Shown piece by piece: positions 35,343 through 44,396 of a stretch of 64,000 nucleotides of DNA (position 1 is its first letter; each line of letters begins with the position of its first letter). The position numbers and the translations under genes are program-made. The stretch is taken from assembly GCF_004514475.2 (NCBI RefSeq), contig NZ_MYFO02000007.1:62001-126000 (forward strand), read 5' to 3'. The notes under the pieces were generated by a model that searched no databases, was not told where the DNA came from, and was given only the letters and a program-made list of their open reading frames with translations. Origin of the DNA: Paenibacillus athensensis (GTDB lineage: Bacteria > Bacillota > Bacilli > Paenibacillales > NBRC-103111).

Positions 35343-36530
35343 TCAAGTCATAAGGTCCAAAAATAAATAATAGCCGCCGCCCAGCGAACACGAGTAAGTC
35401 TGAATCAGGCTGGAGCTGTCCAGATCGGTGTAGGTCTGCGATAAAATGCCCTGACTGTGCGTATGCATCAAGTGGATGTTAGCGATAAAATAAGGCCGCC
35501 AAATCCAGTTCGAGCCGCGGAAGGTCTGGTCCTTGCACCAGATTTCGTCGCGCCGATGGTAATTGGATGAAATCTGATAACCGTCTTCCCGGCAGATGAA
35601 CATGCGGATCGCGCTGTCTGTAATCGTACGCGCCACCTGCTCGATGACTTCGTCGGCGTCTTCGGCTGTCGCGATCGGCCGCGAAGCGCCCGTCAAATGG
35701 GCCAGACTCGTCTGCAGGCTGGTCAGCCTGCGGCAGCGCTCAAACTCGCTGTCGCTATAGAGGCGCATTTCCTCTTTGAGCATCTCTTGATAAACGTCGG
35801 GCTGCTGGAAATCCGGCTCAGCCTTCGAGAACAGATAGCCCTGCGCAAAACGCGCCCCGGCGCGCAGCGCGTTTTGCAAATCGCTTTTCGTCTCCACGCC
35901 TTCGACGAGCAGCGAAGCGCCCATTTGCGCCGAAAGCACCGAAAATGACTGCAGCAGCGCTTTATAGCCGGTATGTTTATCGCTTTTTTTTAGAATATTC
36001 AGATCAATTTTCATGATCTTGGGCTGCAGCATGGCAATGCGGTCAAAATTGCTGAAGCCGCTGCCGATATCGTCAATCGCAACCGTGCAGCCCTCTTGCC
36101 GGTACAGCTCGACAATGGAGATCAGATCCTCAAGACGACCGTTGAATTCCTCTTCGGTAATCTCGACTACAATGCGCGCAGGATCGATGCCGATCTTGCG
36201 AATGAGCTGAATCGTCGGCAGTGTCCGGTTTTCCTTGTAGGCTTTGAAAATCCAGGAGGGCTTCAAATTGATGAACAACGATGCCGAATGACTGGCAGAC
36301 GCCAGCTTGGTCAGCGACTGCTCACGCAGATGCCGGTCGATATACAGCTGCATGTCGGCTCCGACCCGGGGATCGTGGAAAAAGGGCCCCAGACTTTCCA
36401 CCCGGCCTTGACGCACTCTTCGGCCCAATGCTTCGTATCCGAAGATGCCTTGATTTTGCAGCGAGACAATCGGTTGAAAATATGGCACGGCCTCCTCTTT
36501 CGGGAGCAACGTACTTTCATCCCCGTTCAA
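35343..36530 (-). CDS. EAL-domain c-di-GMP phosphodiesterase-like protein (YkuI-type)
   Basis: This 395-residue cytoplasmic protein has an EAL domain (about 13-245). Catalytic residues are all intact: Glu33 (YEALGR), Asn88, Glu123, Asp153-Asp154 (AIDDIGSG), Lys174, Asp176, Glu210 (VEGVET) and Gln230. The C-terminal 150 residues form a YkuI_C-like sensor module. It would hydrolyse c-di-GMP to pGpG. The start is TTG, with GAGAGG seven bases upstream. It is divergent from the hybrid histidine kinase gene. Confidence 0.87.
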   Translation of the reverse strand: MNGDESTLLPKEEAVPYFQPIVSLQNQGIFGYEALGRRVRQGRVESLGPFFHDPRVGADMQLYIDRHLREQSLTKLASASHSASLFINLKPSWIFKAYKENRTLPTIQLIRKIGIDPARIVVEITEEEFNGRLEDLISIVELYRQEGCTVAIDDIGSGFSNFDRIAMLQPKIMKIDLNILKKSDKHTGYKALLQSFSVLSAQMGASLLVEGVETKSDLQNALRAGARFAQGYLFSKAEPDFQQPDVYQEMLKEEMRLYSDSEFERCRRLTSLQTSLAHLTGASRPIATAEDADEVIEQVARTITDSAIRMFICREDGYQISSNYHRRDEIWCKDQTFRGSNWIWRPYFIANIHLMHTHSQGILSQTYTDLDSSSLIQTYSCSLGGGYYLFLDLMT

Positions 36531-36748
36531 ACGTCATCCTCTCCTATCTGGTTGCGCACAGTATGGATGTTTTCTTTTGGAAATATTGTAATCGAGATTT
36601 GCATTTCTGGCAATTAACCGTTATTTGAATATTTTCCCAGCCCAAATCGGGCTCCACGTGGCGGCTGGCTCGTTATTGGAAGGGATATCCGGCGCTTTCG
36701 GCGAAGTTCGCACTGTTCGCTATTTTGTGGCAAAGCTAGGTGAGATTG

Positions 36749-39652
36749 ATGAAGCCATTAACACGCTCTCGCATAACGCTGCTGTATTTGCTGGTGATCG
36801 TGGTGCTGCTCGGACTGATCAGCGCATCGAGCATCATCACTTCGCGCCATATGCAGAGTCAGAACGACGCGATCGTGAACGATGCGATTCCGCTTACGAA
36901 TACGGCCAACCGGCTGCTGACGGACCTGCTGAATCAGGAAACCGGCATTCGCGGCTACCAGTTGACCGCCAACGTGGTCTACTTGGAGCCTTATCTTACC
37001 GGTAAGGAAGCGCTGGCCAAGGATTTGGAGGATCTTCGCGCCTACGGAGAACGTTACCCGCATCTGGCGGAGTTTATCGATTCCCGGGCCATACCTTCGG
37101 TTAACGCGCTGCAAAGCTACTATACGGCGCAAATCGCCACTATTGAATCCGGCAATACGGCGATGGCACTGGCGCATGTGAACGATGGCAAGGCGCTGAT
37201 GGACAATTACCGTGAAGCGCAAGGCTTCATCCAGAACGAGATCAAGCACATCGCCGACGATGCCTACGGCAAATCGCTGCATGCCGGCCAGCTCTCGCAG
37301 ACGCTGGCGCTCGTTGGCCTGTTCATTGCCATTGGCGTCGGCGCGCTTTGCTCCATCGTCTATATCCGCGCCCATAGCGCCGAAGCGCAGCTGCGCAAAA
37401 GCGAGGAAGGCTACCGCTACATGGCCGAAAGTCTCGAAGCACAGAACGAGGAAATCGTCGCGCAGCAGGAAGAGCAGCGGACGACGCTGGAGAAGCTGTG
37501 GGAACGCGAGCTGGAGCTGGAGCTGATTACGACCTATCAGGAAAAGCTGAGCGGCTTTATGCAGCTGGACGATTTCCTGCGCAGCACCGTACCTGCGCTG
37601 CTGGATTCGCTCGCGCACGACGCCGCACTCGTCGTCATTGACCGAAAGCCAGCCGGCGGGCAGCGCTACGAGGTGGTTTACACCTGCGGCTATCCGCTCG
37701 AATATGCGGCCCGCATGGAAACCGAGCTGTTCGGCCCGGCGCTGCGCGTGTTCGAGGAGGGTAAGCCGCTGACCCGCCGCCGCCCCGTTACCGGCAAAGA
37801 GCGCGGCCTGCATGAAGGGCTGGAAAGCGCCGTCGATCATTACTTCCCGCTGTTTGACGACAAGCAGGAGGTGTTCGGCTTCCTGCTGCTGACGCAATAT
37901 CCTTACCCGAATCAGCAGGAGGAGAACGACCGCTTAACTCGCGGACTCGTGCGACAGTTCGGCCTTGCCTTCCATGCCCAGATGATGAACGACGACAAGC
38001 GCCGGCAAGCCGCCGATCTGGAAGACCTGTACGTGCAGCTGACGTCGGAGAAGCAATTCATCGAAGACCAGCGCGATTTGATCAATCGCATTCTGGAGGC
38101 TGCCCACGAGGGAATGGTGATGACGGACGCGCAGGGGCGGATTGTGTTCGTCAATGCCCGTATGAGCCACTATATGGACCTGCGGCATCGGGTCGGCGAC
38201 AGTCTGGTCGACGCTTGCCGGGATGCTGCGGATACCATGCCCGCCTTCCGTCCGCTGGTGGCGTCGCTGGAAACGCTGCTGGCCGGAGAAGCCAGCCACC
38301 TGACGCAGCGCTTCTCGTTCTTTAACGTCGATCAGGTGCAGCATGCCGAGCTGTACGTCACGCCCGTTGGCGGCGAATCGGAGCAACGCGGCTTCCTGTT
38401 CGTCTTCCGCGACCGCACGGAGGAAGAACGCATTGACGAGATGAAAAATGAATTTATCAGCATCGTCTCGCACGAGCTGCGCACGCCGCTGGCCAGCGTA
38501 CTTGGCTTTGTAGAGATTATGCTGAATCGCGATTTGCCGCCCGACAAGCAGAAAAAATATATGGAGACGATACATAAAGAAGCGCAGCGGCTGTCCAATC
38601 TGATTAACGATTTTCTGGATTTGCAGCGCATGGAATCGGGCAGGCAGGCGTACCATTTCGCTCCGGTGGAGCTGAAGGGCATGCTCACAGACATCGTCGA
38701 GCAGTGGCAGGACAAATACCAGCATCATATCGTTGTGCAGCAGCCGGAGGGCGAGCTGTGGACGCGGGGCGACATCAATCGGCTGCGGCAGGTCTGCCAC
38801 AACCTGCTCAGCAACGCGATCAAGTATTCACCCGGCGTGGAACGGGTGGATGTTCGCCTCAATCGCGTCGGCTCGCGCATCCGCGTCGATGTCCAAGACT
38901 ACGGCCTTGGCATTCCCGAGAATGCGCACGAGCAATTGTTCTCGAAATTTTTCCGCGTCGACAATTCCGACCGCCGCCAGATCGGCGGCACGGGACTTGG
39001 CTTGGCCATCGTCAAGGAAATCGTCGAGGCGCATGACGGCGGCATCTCCTTCGTATCGCAAATGGGCAGCGGCTCGACATTCACCTTCGAGCTGGACAGC
39101 TACGAGCTGCCGTCGCTCAACGGCCAAATCGTGATTCTCGAAGATGACGATAATCTCGCCAAGCTTGTCCAGGTCGCCTTGGGCAAGCTCCAGCTGCCGT
39201 CCGTACAGCTGCGTTCGGCAGAGGAAGGCGCGCTGCTGCTGCAGCGCTCGGCTCCCGGCGATGCGGGCCCGCTGCTGTTCATCGTCGACATTCATTTGGA
39301 GGGAAGCCTGACCGGCTGGGACTTCCTGGCCGAGCTGAACCGGCATCCGCTTTATTACCGCACTCCGGTCATTGTGTCGACGGCGCTGGAGCCGCCGCAC
39401 GACTATTACGAGAAGGATATCGAGAAATATCTGCGCAAGCCGTTTACGATGGAGCGGCTGCTCCAGGTCGCCCGCCGGCTGCTTGAAGGGCGGCAAAATG
39501 GCGCTTATGTCTTCCCCGTACAGAACAAGGAGACGATTTCGGCAACACTGGAGCATAACGGCATTCGCGTTACGGAGATGAAGGAATTCGCCGACCGTAT
39601 CGAGGTCGAGATCGAAACGCCGTTTGGCCATACCGATGACGAGGATAGCTGA
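36749..39652 (+). CDS. Hybrid sensor histidine kinase (CHASE3-GAF-PAS-HisKA-HATPase-receiver)
   Basis: This 967-residue membrane protein has two membrane segments (about 10-28 and 185-205). A CHASE3-type sensor between them contains NQETGIRGYQLT. A coiled coil, a GAF-like domain (about 265-420) and a PAS domain (about 450-560) follow. The HisKA phosphoacceptor is in SHELRTPLAS (His about 575). The ATPase has N-box NLLSNAIKYS and G1/F boxes. A receiver domain (about 795-915) has an Asp in IVDIHLEG and a Lys in YLRKPF. No separate regulator gene lies beside it. The ATG follows AGGTGAG; an upstream in-frame GTG is less likely. Confidence 0.9.
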   Translation: MKPLTRSRITLLYLLVIVVLLGLISASSIITSRHMQSQNDAIVNDAIPLTNTANRLLTDLLNQETGIRGYQLTANVVYLEPYLTGKEALAKDLEDLRAYGERYPHLAEFIDSRAIPSVNALQSYYTAQIATIESGNTAMALAHVNDGKALMDNYREAQGFIQNEIKHIADDAYGKSLHAGQLSQTLALVGLFIAIGVGALCSIVYIRAHSAEAQLRKSEEGYRYMAESLEAQNEEIVAQQEEQRTTLEKLWERELELELITTYQEKLSGFMQLDDFLRSTVPALLDSLAHDAALVVIDRKPAGGQRYEVVYTCGYPLEYAARMETELFGPALRVFEEGKPLTRRRPVTGKERGLHEGLESAVDHYFPLFDDKQEVFGFLLLTQYPYPNQQEENDRLTRGLVRQFGLAFHAQMMNDDKRRQAADLEDLYVQLTSEKQFIEDQRDLINRILEAAHEGMVMTDAQGRIVFVNARMSHYMDLRHRVGDSLVDACRDAADTMPAFRPLVASLETLLAGEASHLTQRFSFFNVDQVQHAELYVTPVGGESEQRGFLFVFRDRTEEERIDEMKNEFISIVSHELRTPLASVLGFVEIMLNRDLPPDKQKKYMETIHKEAQRLSNLINDFLDLQRMESGRQAYHFAPVELKGMLTDIVEQWQDKYQHHIVVQQPEGELWTRGDINRLRQVCHNLLSNAIKYSPGVERVDVRLNRVGSRIRVDVQDYGLGIPENAHEQLFSKFFRVDNSDRRQIGGTGLGLAIVKEIVEAHDGGISFVSQMGSGSTFTFELDSYELPSLNGQIVILEDDDNLAKLVQVALGKLQLPSVQLRSAEEGALLLQRSAPGDAGPLLFIVDIHLEGSLTGWDFLAELNRHPLYYRTPVIVSTALEPPHDYYEKDIEKYLRKPFTMERLLQVARRLLEGRQNGAYVFPVQNKETISATLEHNGIRVTEMKEFADRIEVEIETPFGHTDDEDS

Positions 39653-39677
39653 ACGAAGCCCGGATAGGCTTTTCCCC

Positions 39678-39721
39678 CTCCCTTCGCGCGTCAGAAGACG
39701 CTGCGGAGGGAGTTTTATTTT
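39678..39721 (+). terminator. Intrinsic terminator of the hybrid kinase gene
   Basis: The stem CTCCCTTCGC-GCGTC / GACGC-TGCGGAGGGAG closes on AGAA and is followed by TTTTATTTTT. Confidence 0.85.
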
Positions 39722-39812
39722 TGCGTAAACTTTCTATATTCAAAAAGGATTTGCACCCGCTTCGGCCAATATACTTTACAAGAACCGATTAACACGGGAA
39801 GGTGTGAGGTTG

Positions 39813-41144
39813 ATGTCTGTCCATGAATCCGCTTCCGGCGGACCGCAGGCGCGCAAAGCGTGGGTGCTGTTCTTCTCTCTGCCGATTTTGAGCTGGGCGA
39901 TGTACGATTTTGCCAATACGATTTTTTCGTCGAATATCATTACGATCTTTTATCCGTTTTATCTGAAAGCTGCGCTCGGCTCGAATGAGACGATGTCGCA
40001 GATCGCCAGTACCTTTGTGACGTATTCCAATGCCATCTCCAGCTTGTTTCTCGTGCTGCTGTCGCCGCTGTTCGGCGTATGGATTGACCGCACGGGGCGC
40101 AAGAAGCCGTACCTCATCCCCTTTACCCTGCTCTGCATCGCCGCCACGCTGCTGATGGGCTTTGCCGCACTGTGGGACACCAACCGGCTGTGGTTCGGGC
40201 TGAACGCCTCGATCGCCGGCGTGGTGCTCTGTTTTATGATCGCCAAATTTCTCTACAATTCCAGTCTGATTTTCTATGATTCCATGATTTCGGATCTGGG
40301 CAATGCGCGGGAAATCCCGCTGATTTCCGGATTCGGGGTTGCGGTCGGCTATACCGGCACGCTGGTCGGTCTGCTTGTGTATCCGCTGGTCGGCGACAAC
40401 CATTTCGAGCGCACGTTCATTCCCAGCGCTTTGATGTTCCTGCTTTTCCTGTTGCCGATCTGGCTGTGGTACCGGGAAAAGCCCGCGCCGGTCCGCCAGG
40501 ATGACAAATCGCTGCTCAGCGGCTACCGCGAGATTTGGGCTACGTTCAAGGAGGCGCGGCTGTACAAGGCGGCGTTTCTGTTTATGATCGCGTATTTCTT
40601 TTTTAACGATGCGATTTCCACGGCAATTGCCGTGATGGCGATTTATTCGAAAACCGTCATGGCGTTTTCAACGGACCAGTTCATCCTGCTTTATCTGGTG
40701 TCCACGGTATCCAGTATCGTCGGCTCGTATGTATTTGGCTTCATCTCGCGCGGGCTGGGGGCCAAAACCGGCGTCAGCCTCGTGGCCGCCCTACTGATCG
40801 TGGCGCTTGCGCTGGCGTCGACCACCGCGTCGCAAGGCCTGTTCTGGATCGCAGGCAGCTTGTACGGCATTTCGATGGGCGCGATGTGGGTTACGTCGCG
40901 GACGATGATCGTCGAGCTGACACCGCCGGAGAAGCGCGGGCAATTCTTTGGCTTGTTTGCGTTCTCGGGCAAGGTGTCGTCCATCGTTGGTCCGGCCTTG
41001 TACGGCTCGATTACGTGGGCGCTGGCGGAGCAGGGCAATCTGGCCAGCCGCGTGGCGCTGGGCTCCTTGATCGTGCTGGTGGTCATCGGGCTGTTCGTGC
41101 ATGTGCGCGTACCCTACGGCAGCAAATCCGGCGGAGAGGCCTAG
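39813..41144 (+). CDS. MFS transporter of the UMF1/Atg22-like group
   Basis: This 443-residue membrane protein has about 12 hydrophobic segments. It begins with the group hallmark SWAMYDFANTIFSSNI. The helix 2-3 loop has GVWIDRTGRKKP, and a second copy lies in the C-terminal half (FISRGLGAKTGVSL). The substrate is unknown; related proteins are linked to amino-acid or nutrient efflux. ATG 39813 is used because GAAGGTG precedes it. Its own terminator overlaps the stop codon. Confidence 0.85.
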   Translation: MSVHESASGGPQARKAWVLFFSLPILSWAMYDFANTIFSSNIITIFYPFYLKAALGSNETMSQIASTFVTYSNAISSLFLVLLSPLFGVWIDRTGRKKPYLIPFTLLCIAATLLMGFAALWDTNRLWFGLNASIAGVVLCFMIAKFLYNSSLIFYDSMISDLGNAREIPLISGFGVAVGYTGTLVGLLVYPLVGDNHFERTFIPSALMFLLFLLPIWLWYREKPAPVRQDDKSLLSGYREIWATFKEARLYKAAFLFMIAYFFFNDAISTAIAVMAIYSKTVMAFSTDQFILLYLVSTVSSIVGSYVFGFISRGLGAKTGVSLVAALLIVALALASTTASQGLFWIAGSLYGISMGAMWVTSRTMIVELTPPEKRGQFFGLFAFSGKVSSIVGPALYGSITWALAEQGNLASRVALGSLIVLVVIGLFVHVRVPYGSKSGGEA

Positions 41145-41158
41145 CCTCTCTTTTTTTC
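41135..41158 (+). terminator. Intrinsic terminator overlapping the MFS stop codon
   Basis: The stem GAGAGGC/GCCTCTC encloses the TAG stop of the MFS gene in its loop and is followed by T7, so the terminator begins within the last codons. Confidence 0.8.
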
Positions 41159-41250
41159 TCGTATTGGGGAAAAATAATCGACGACGGCCGTGAACGAAAT
41201 GAACCGCTCCGGCGTATTATCGGCATCATCAAGGGAAAGGATGGCTCATC

Positions 41251-41772
41251 TTGGACGAACAAGAGCTGATCCGCAAGGCGCAGCGCGGCGATGCCGAATC
41301 GCTGGCGCAGCTGCTCCGGCAGCATTACGCTTTCGTGCGCAGCTATATGCTGAAGGCGACGCTGAATGACCAGCTGGCAGCCGATCTGACGCAGGACGCC
41401 GTGCTGAAAGCGATGGAGCGCATTCGCCTCTACAACGGGCAATCCCGCTTCTCCTCGTGGCTGATCACCATTGCCACCCGCTTGTTTCTCGATCACCTGC
41501 GGCGCAGCAAACGCGAGCGCCTGTGGCGCGATCAGGAGCAGCGGCGCATGCGCTGGTCGGCCGTGAGCCGCGGCGACGTCTGGCCGGAAGCGCTCGACGC
41601 GTTGGATGCGCTGGATGAGGATATGCGGATTCCGGTGATTTTGAAGCATTATTACGGGTATACGTATGAGGAAATCGGTGCGATGCTGCAGTTGGCGGCC
41701 GGCACGGTCAAATCGCGCGTTCATTACGGGCTGCAGCAGGTTCGAAAGGAGTTGGCGGACGATGAGCAATAA
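41251..41772 (+). CDS. sigY: ECF RNA polymerase sigma factor, SigY-like
   Basis: This 173-residue ECF sigma factor has region 2 (about 20-90; DLTQDAVLKAMERI and FSSWLITIATRLFLDHLRR) and region 4 (YYGYTYEEIGAMLQLAAGTVKSRVHYGLQQVR). The start is TTG with AAGGA nine bases upstream. The next two genes look like the YxlC anti-sigma factor and a YxlD/E-like helper of the Bacillus SigY operon. The symbol is by this context. Confidence 0.82.
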   Translation: MDEQELIRKAQRGDAESLAQLLRQHYAFVRSYMLKATLNDQLAADLTQDAVLKAMERIRLYNGQSRFSSWLITIATRLFLDHLRRSKRERLWRDQEQRRMRWSAVSRGDVWPEALDALDALDEDMRIPVILKHYYGYTYEEIGAMLQLAAGTVKSRVHYGLQQVRKELADDEQ

Positions 41773-42136
41773 GGAACGGCAAGAGGAGCTGCCGGGGGTA
41801 AACGAGGCTGAGCAAAAAGAAAGGTCAGGCGCGCTGGAGGAAACGGCACTGCGGGAAGGTCTGGACGCGCTGGATGCGCTGTTCCCGTTCGCGACACCCG
41901 ATTCCGGCTGGTTTCGCGAGCAAGCCGCCGAGGCCCGGCGCAGACGCCGGATGCGCTTATACCGGGAGCTGGCGCTGCTGTGGGGCGCGGCGCTGCTGAT
42001 TCTGGCGCTGCTGTATGTGACGATCACGCACAAGCCCGCCGCTTTTCTCTGGATGCAGGCCGCCGCTGCACTGGCGCCGCTGATCGGGCTGGGCATCGGC
42101 AGATGGGAGGTGAAGCGCGATGACCACATGGGATAA
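41762..42136 (+). CDS. YxlC-like membrane anti-sigma factor
   Basis: This 124-residue protein has an acidic cytoplasmic N terminus with a short helix (ALREGLDALDAL), a basic stretch and two hydrophobic segments (about 72-90 and 95-112). This is the layout of SigY-associated anti-sigma factors. It overlaps the sigma gene by 11 bases and the next gene by 17, so all three are translationally coupled. Function is inferred from position. Confidence 0.72.
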   Translation: MSNKERQEELPGVNEAEQKERSGALEETALREGLDALDALFPFATPDSGWFREQAAEARRRRRMRLYRELALLWGAALLILALLYVTITHKPAAFLWMQAAAALAPLIGLGIGRWEVKRDDHMG

Positions 42137-42326
42137 GCTGCCGCTGTGGCTATGGATCGCGCTTGGCATCTTGATGCTTGCTCAAAGCACGCTGCTGTTT
42201 CTGGATGCGCAGCGGCAGGGCCGGCGCTACTGGTTCTGGGGCTTGTGGGGGCTGATTCAGTTTCCGCTGCCCTCTCTTGTATACCTGCTGACGGTGCGCC
42301 GCGCGCATCGCCGCCGGGAAGGCTGA
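42120..42326 (+). CDS. YxlD/YxlE-like small membrane protein
   Basis: This 68-residue protein has two hydrophobic segments (about 8-28 and 37-58) separated by a charged loop and a basic C terminus. This topology matches the small PLDc_N-type proteins that act with YxlC to hold SigY inactive. Unlike the Bacillus operon, no ABC transporter genes (yxlF, yxlG) follow. Confidence 0.68.
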   Translation: MTTWDKLPLWLWIALGILMLAQSTLLFLDAQRQGRRYWFWGLWGLIQFPLPSLVYLLTVRRAHRRREG

Positions 42327-42376
42327 ACGTTGGCCCGAGCTCTTCTGGCCGGGCGGCTGATAGAGGCGATATTCCG

Positions 42377-43585
42377 TTACATCTCGGCCAGACGACTCTC
42401 TACAGCTTGTACAATCACCGGATGCTTCTCGGGGTCCAGCCACTTCATCACCCGGATCAGATCAGACTCGGACAGCGCCGTACAGCCGGCCGTTCCTCTT
42501 CCTTGTCCGACATGAAGAAAGATGGCGCTGCCCTTGCCGGGCGTCCTACTCGTATTATAGTCGATGACGACAGCATAATCGTACAACGAATCCTGCCGCA
42601 GCAGGGCCTCAGCCGACTTCCATCTTCCGTTGGAGGGGCCCTCCTGCCACGTATTGTAGAAAGGCGATGCTGGATCGTCTACCCAATAATCCGAGGCGTC
42701 GGTTTGTCTGTAGGGCAGCCGCGTGCCGGGATTTTCATATTTTCCAAAAGCCTTCGTCAAGGTAAACACGCCCTCCGGAGATTGCTTGACCGCTTCGCTC
42801 ATCGCAGCAGCAAAGCCGTCTTCCCCAATGGTTCCCTCCATAGCAGGAAGACTTTCGTCCCAGACGCCGTCTGTTTTTTCAAAAACCTCCACCTTGACCG
42901 TCATTTGCTCATAAGCAGCAGCCGTAACCAGAATAACCTGCTCCGCGTTGCCTATGGTTTGCAGCTTCTCCACAGGCAATAACGGCACGTGTAAGACAGC
43001 AGTATCGCTGGGATCAAGCGGCCTGTCGCCCAGCGTGGCAGAATCCGTCTTTTCCAGCACATTCCTGATGACCTGCAGCGCTTCTGCGCGGGTCAGAGAT
43101 TCATTGCCGTGAAAGCCTGCAACGGTAGAGGCGGTTTTGCCATTCACCAAGCCCCGATCCAACAGATATTGGATCGCAAATCTGCCCGAATAATGAACCG
43201 ATTGCGTAGAAGCAACGATGGCTGCCATAGAAGCTCGGGTGATGGCGGCTTGCCGGGCAGAGGTAAGCGGATAATTTTTGGCACTCAAATAGGCATAGTA
43301 TTTATCCGACCACGCCGCAGCCGGGATCAGGTCCGGGATGTCCCCATAAGCTCTGACTAGCAGCGCAATGAATTGTTCTTCAGTCACCACTTCATCCGGG
43401 CGAAAGGTCTCATCCTCGTAACCGTCGATGATTCCGTGGGTGACTCCCCACAGGATCGTTTCATAGGCCCAGTGCGTTGCAGCTACATCTCGAAAAACAG
43501 GCTTGACCGCTACGCCGACAGGATGAATCAGGCAATGAACCAGGATCACCGCGATACACAACCCGGACAAGCGCGAAATGCTCAT
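42377..43585 (-). CDS. SLH-domain protein with L,D-transpeptidase-like C terminus
   Basis: This 402-residue secreted protein has a signal peptide (about 1-26) and SLH-type repeats (about 28-195), the first reading FRDVAATHWAYETILWGVTHG. A beta-rich segment follows. The C-terminal domain resembles YkuD L,D-transpeptidases, with a His in FLHVGQGRG and a Cys in TAGCTAL, fitting the H-x(n)-GC active-site pattern. It would crosslink or modify peptidoglycan at the wall. It converges with the SigY operon. GGAGGGGG precedes the ATG. Confidence 0.75.
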   Translation of the reverse strand: MSISRLSGLCIAVILVHCLIHPVGVAVKPVFRDVAATHWAYETILWGVTHGIIDGYEDETFRPDEVVTEEQFIALLVRAYGDIPDLIPAAAWSDKYYAYLSAKNYPLTSARQAAITRASMAAIVASTQSVHYSGRFAIQYLLDRGLVNGKTASTVAGFHGNESLTRAEALQVIRNVLEKTDSATLGDRPLDPSDTAVLHVPLLPVEKLQTIGNAEQVILVTAAAYEQMTVKVEVFEKTDGVWDESLPAMEGTIGEDGFAAAMSEAVKQSPEGVFTLTKAFGKYENPGTRLPYRQTDASDYWVDDPASPFYNTWQEGPSNGRWKSAEALLRQDSLYDYAVVIDYNTSRTPGKGSAIFLHVGQGRGTAGCTALSESDLIRVMKWLDPEKHPVIVQAVESRLAEM

Positions 43586-43614
43586 CGCATTCCCCCTCCA
43601 ATTCGGTCAAGGAT

Positions 43615-43651
43615 AAAAAAAGCATCCGTCAGTGAAGACGCACCGCGATGC
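43615..43651 (-). terminator. Intrinsic terminator of the nitrilase/GNAT operon
   Basis: On the minus strand GCATC...GATGC closes a stem-loop followed by T7, about 45 bases beyond the last GNAT stop codon. Confidence 0.65.
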
Positions 43652-43694
43652 CAGCACTGTCAGCACCAGTACCAGCGCTATCGCTACAGAACTG

Positions 43695-44372
43695 CTACAG
43701 CGGCAGCAGCGCTACCGTCGACGCCCGCTCCAGCTTTTCCGTCATCTGCAGCCATGCCGCCGGCTTGTTGGGCAGTACCGCATAATAGCGCCGCAGAAAT
43801 TGCAGCGCCAACGCAGCAGGCAGCTCCGCCAGCGTCTCGTCCGCAGGCAGGAAGCACAGGTCGAGTCCGAATACCGGCTCGCCGTTGTTTTCCCAGGACG
43901 GATGCACGTAAGCGAGATCGAGCCGCTTATAGCCCAGATGCGACAGCACCTCGCGCCGCACGAACGGATTCATCGGCTGAACGCCGCCGAAATCGTGAAC
44001 GCTGCCGCTGGTTTGATACGGGTCGTAAATTTCCGCGAACATGCCCAGCATCGGTTGCCCGGCTTCCGCAGCCAAAGCCTGCAAATCGTCCTGACGCCGA
44101 CGGGCCAGAAAGCGCCCGATCCCCAGTCCGGGACGGCCGATGATCGTAAAGTCGGTCATCGCCACGCGCCAATCGGCATAATAGCGATATTCCGTCGCAC
44201 CCACGACTTCGCCGTTATGGACAGCGACGAATACGCGAATGCCCGGGTCCTCCAGCGGCTCGCGCCACAGCTCGAATTCCAGCACCTCTTCGGCAGGGAA
44301 TACGCGCTGCATCAGCTGATGCATGCTGCGAAACAACGGGTCCTCCAGACGGTTGATGCGAATATACTCCAT
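43695..44372 (-). CDS. GNAT-like acetyltransferase
   Basis: This 225-residue protein has a GNAT-like core: an N-terminal EEVLEFELWREPL strand-helix, the motif EVVGATEYRYY and an acetyl-CoA-binding helix RPGLGIGRFLARRRQ. ATG 44372 follows AAGGAG. It is the last gene of a three-gene minus-strand unit with a second GNAT and a nitrilase-family hydrolase. Confidence 0.7.
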   Translation of the reverse strand: MEYIRINRLEDPLFRSMHQLMQRVFPAEEVLEFELWREPLEDPGIRVFVAVHNGEVVGATEYRYYADWRVAMTDFTIIGRPGLGIGRFLARRRQDDLQALAAEAGQPMLGMFAEIYDPYQTSGSVHDFGGVQPMNPFVRREVLSHLGYKRLDLAYVHPSWENNGEPVFGLDLCFLPADETLAELPAALALQFLRRYYAVLPNKPAAWLQMTEKLERASTVALLPL

Positions 44373-44396
44373 ATCGGCTCTCTCCTTCATACGTAA

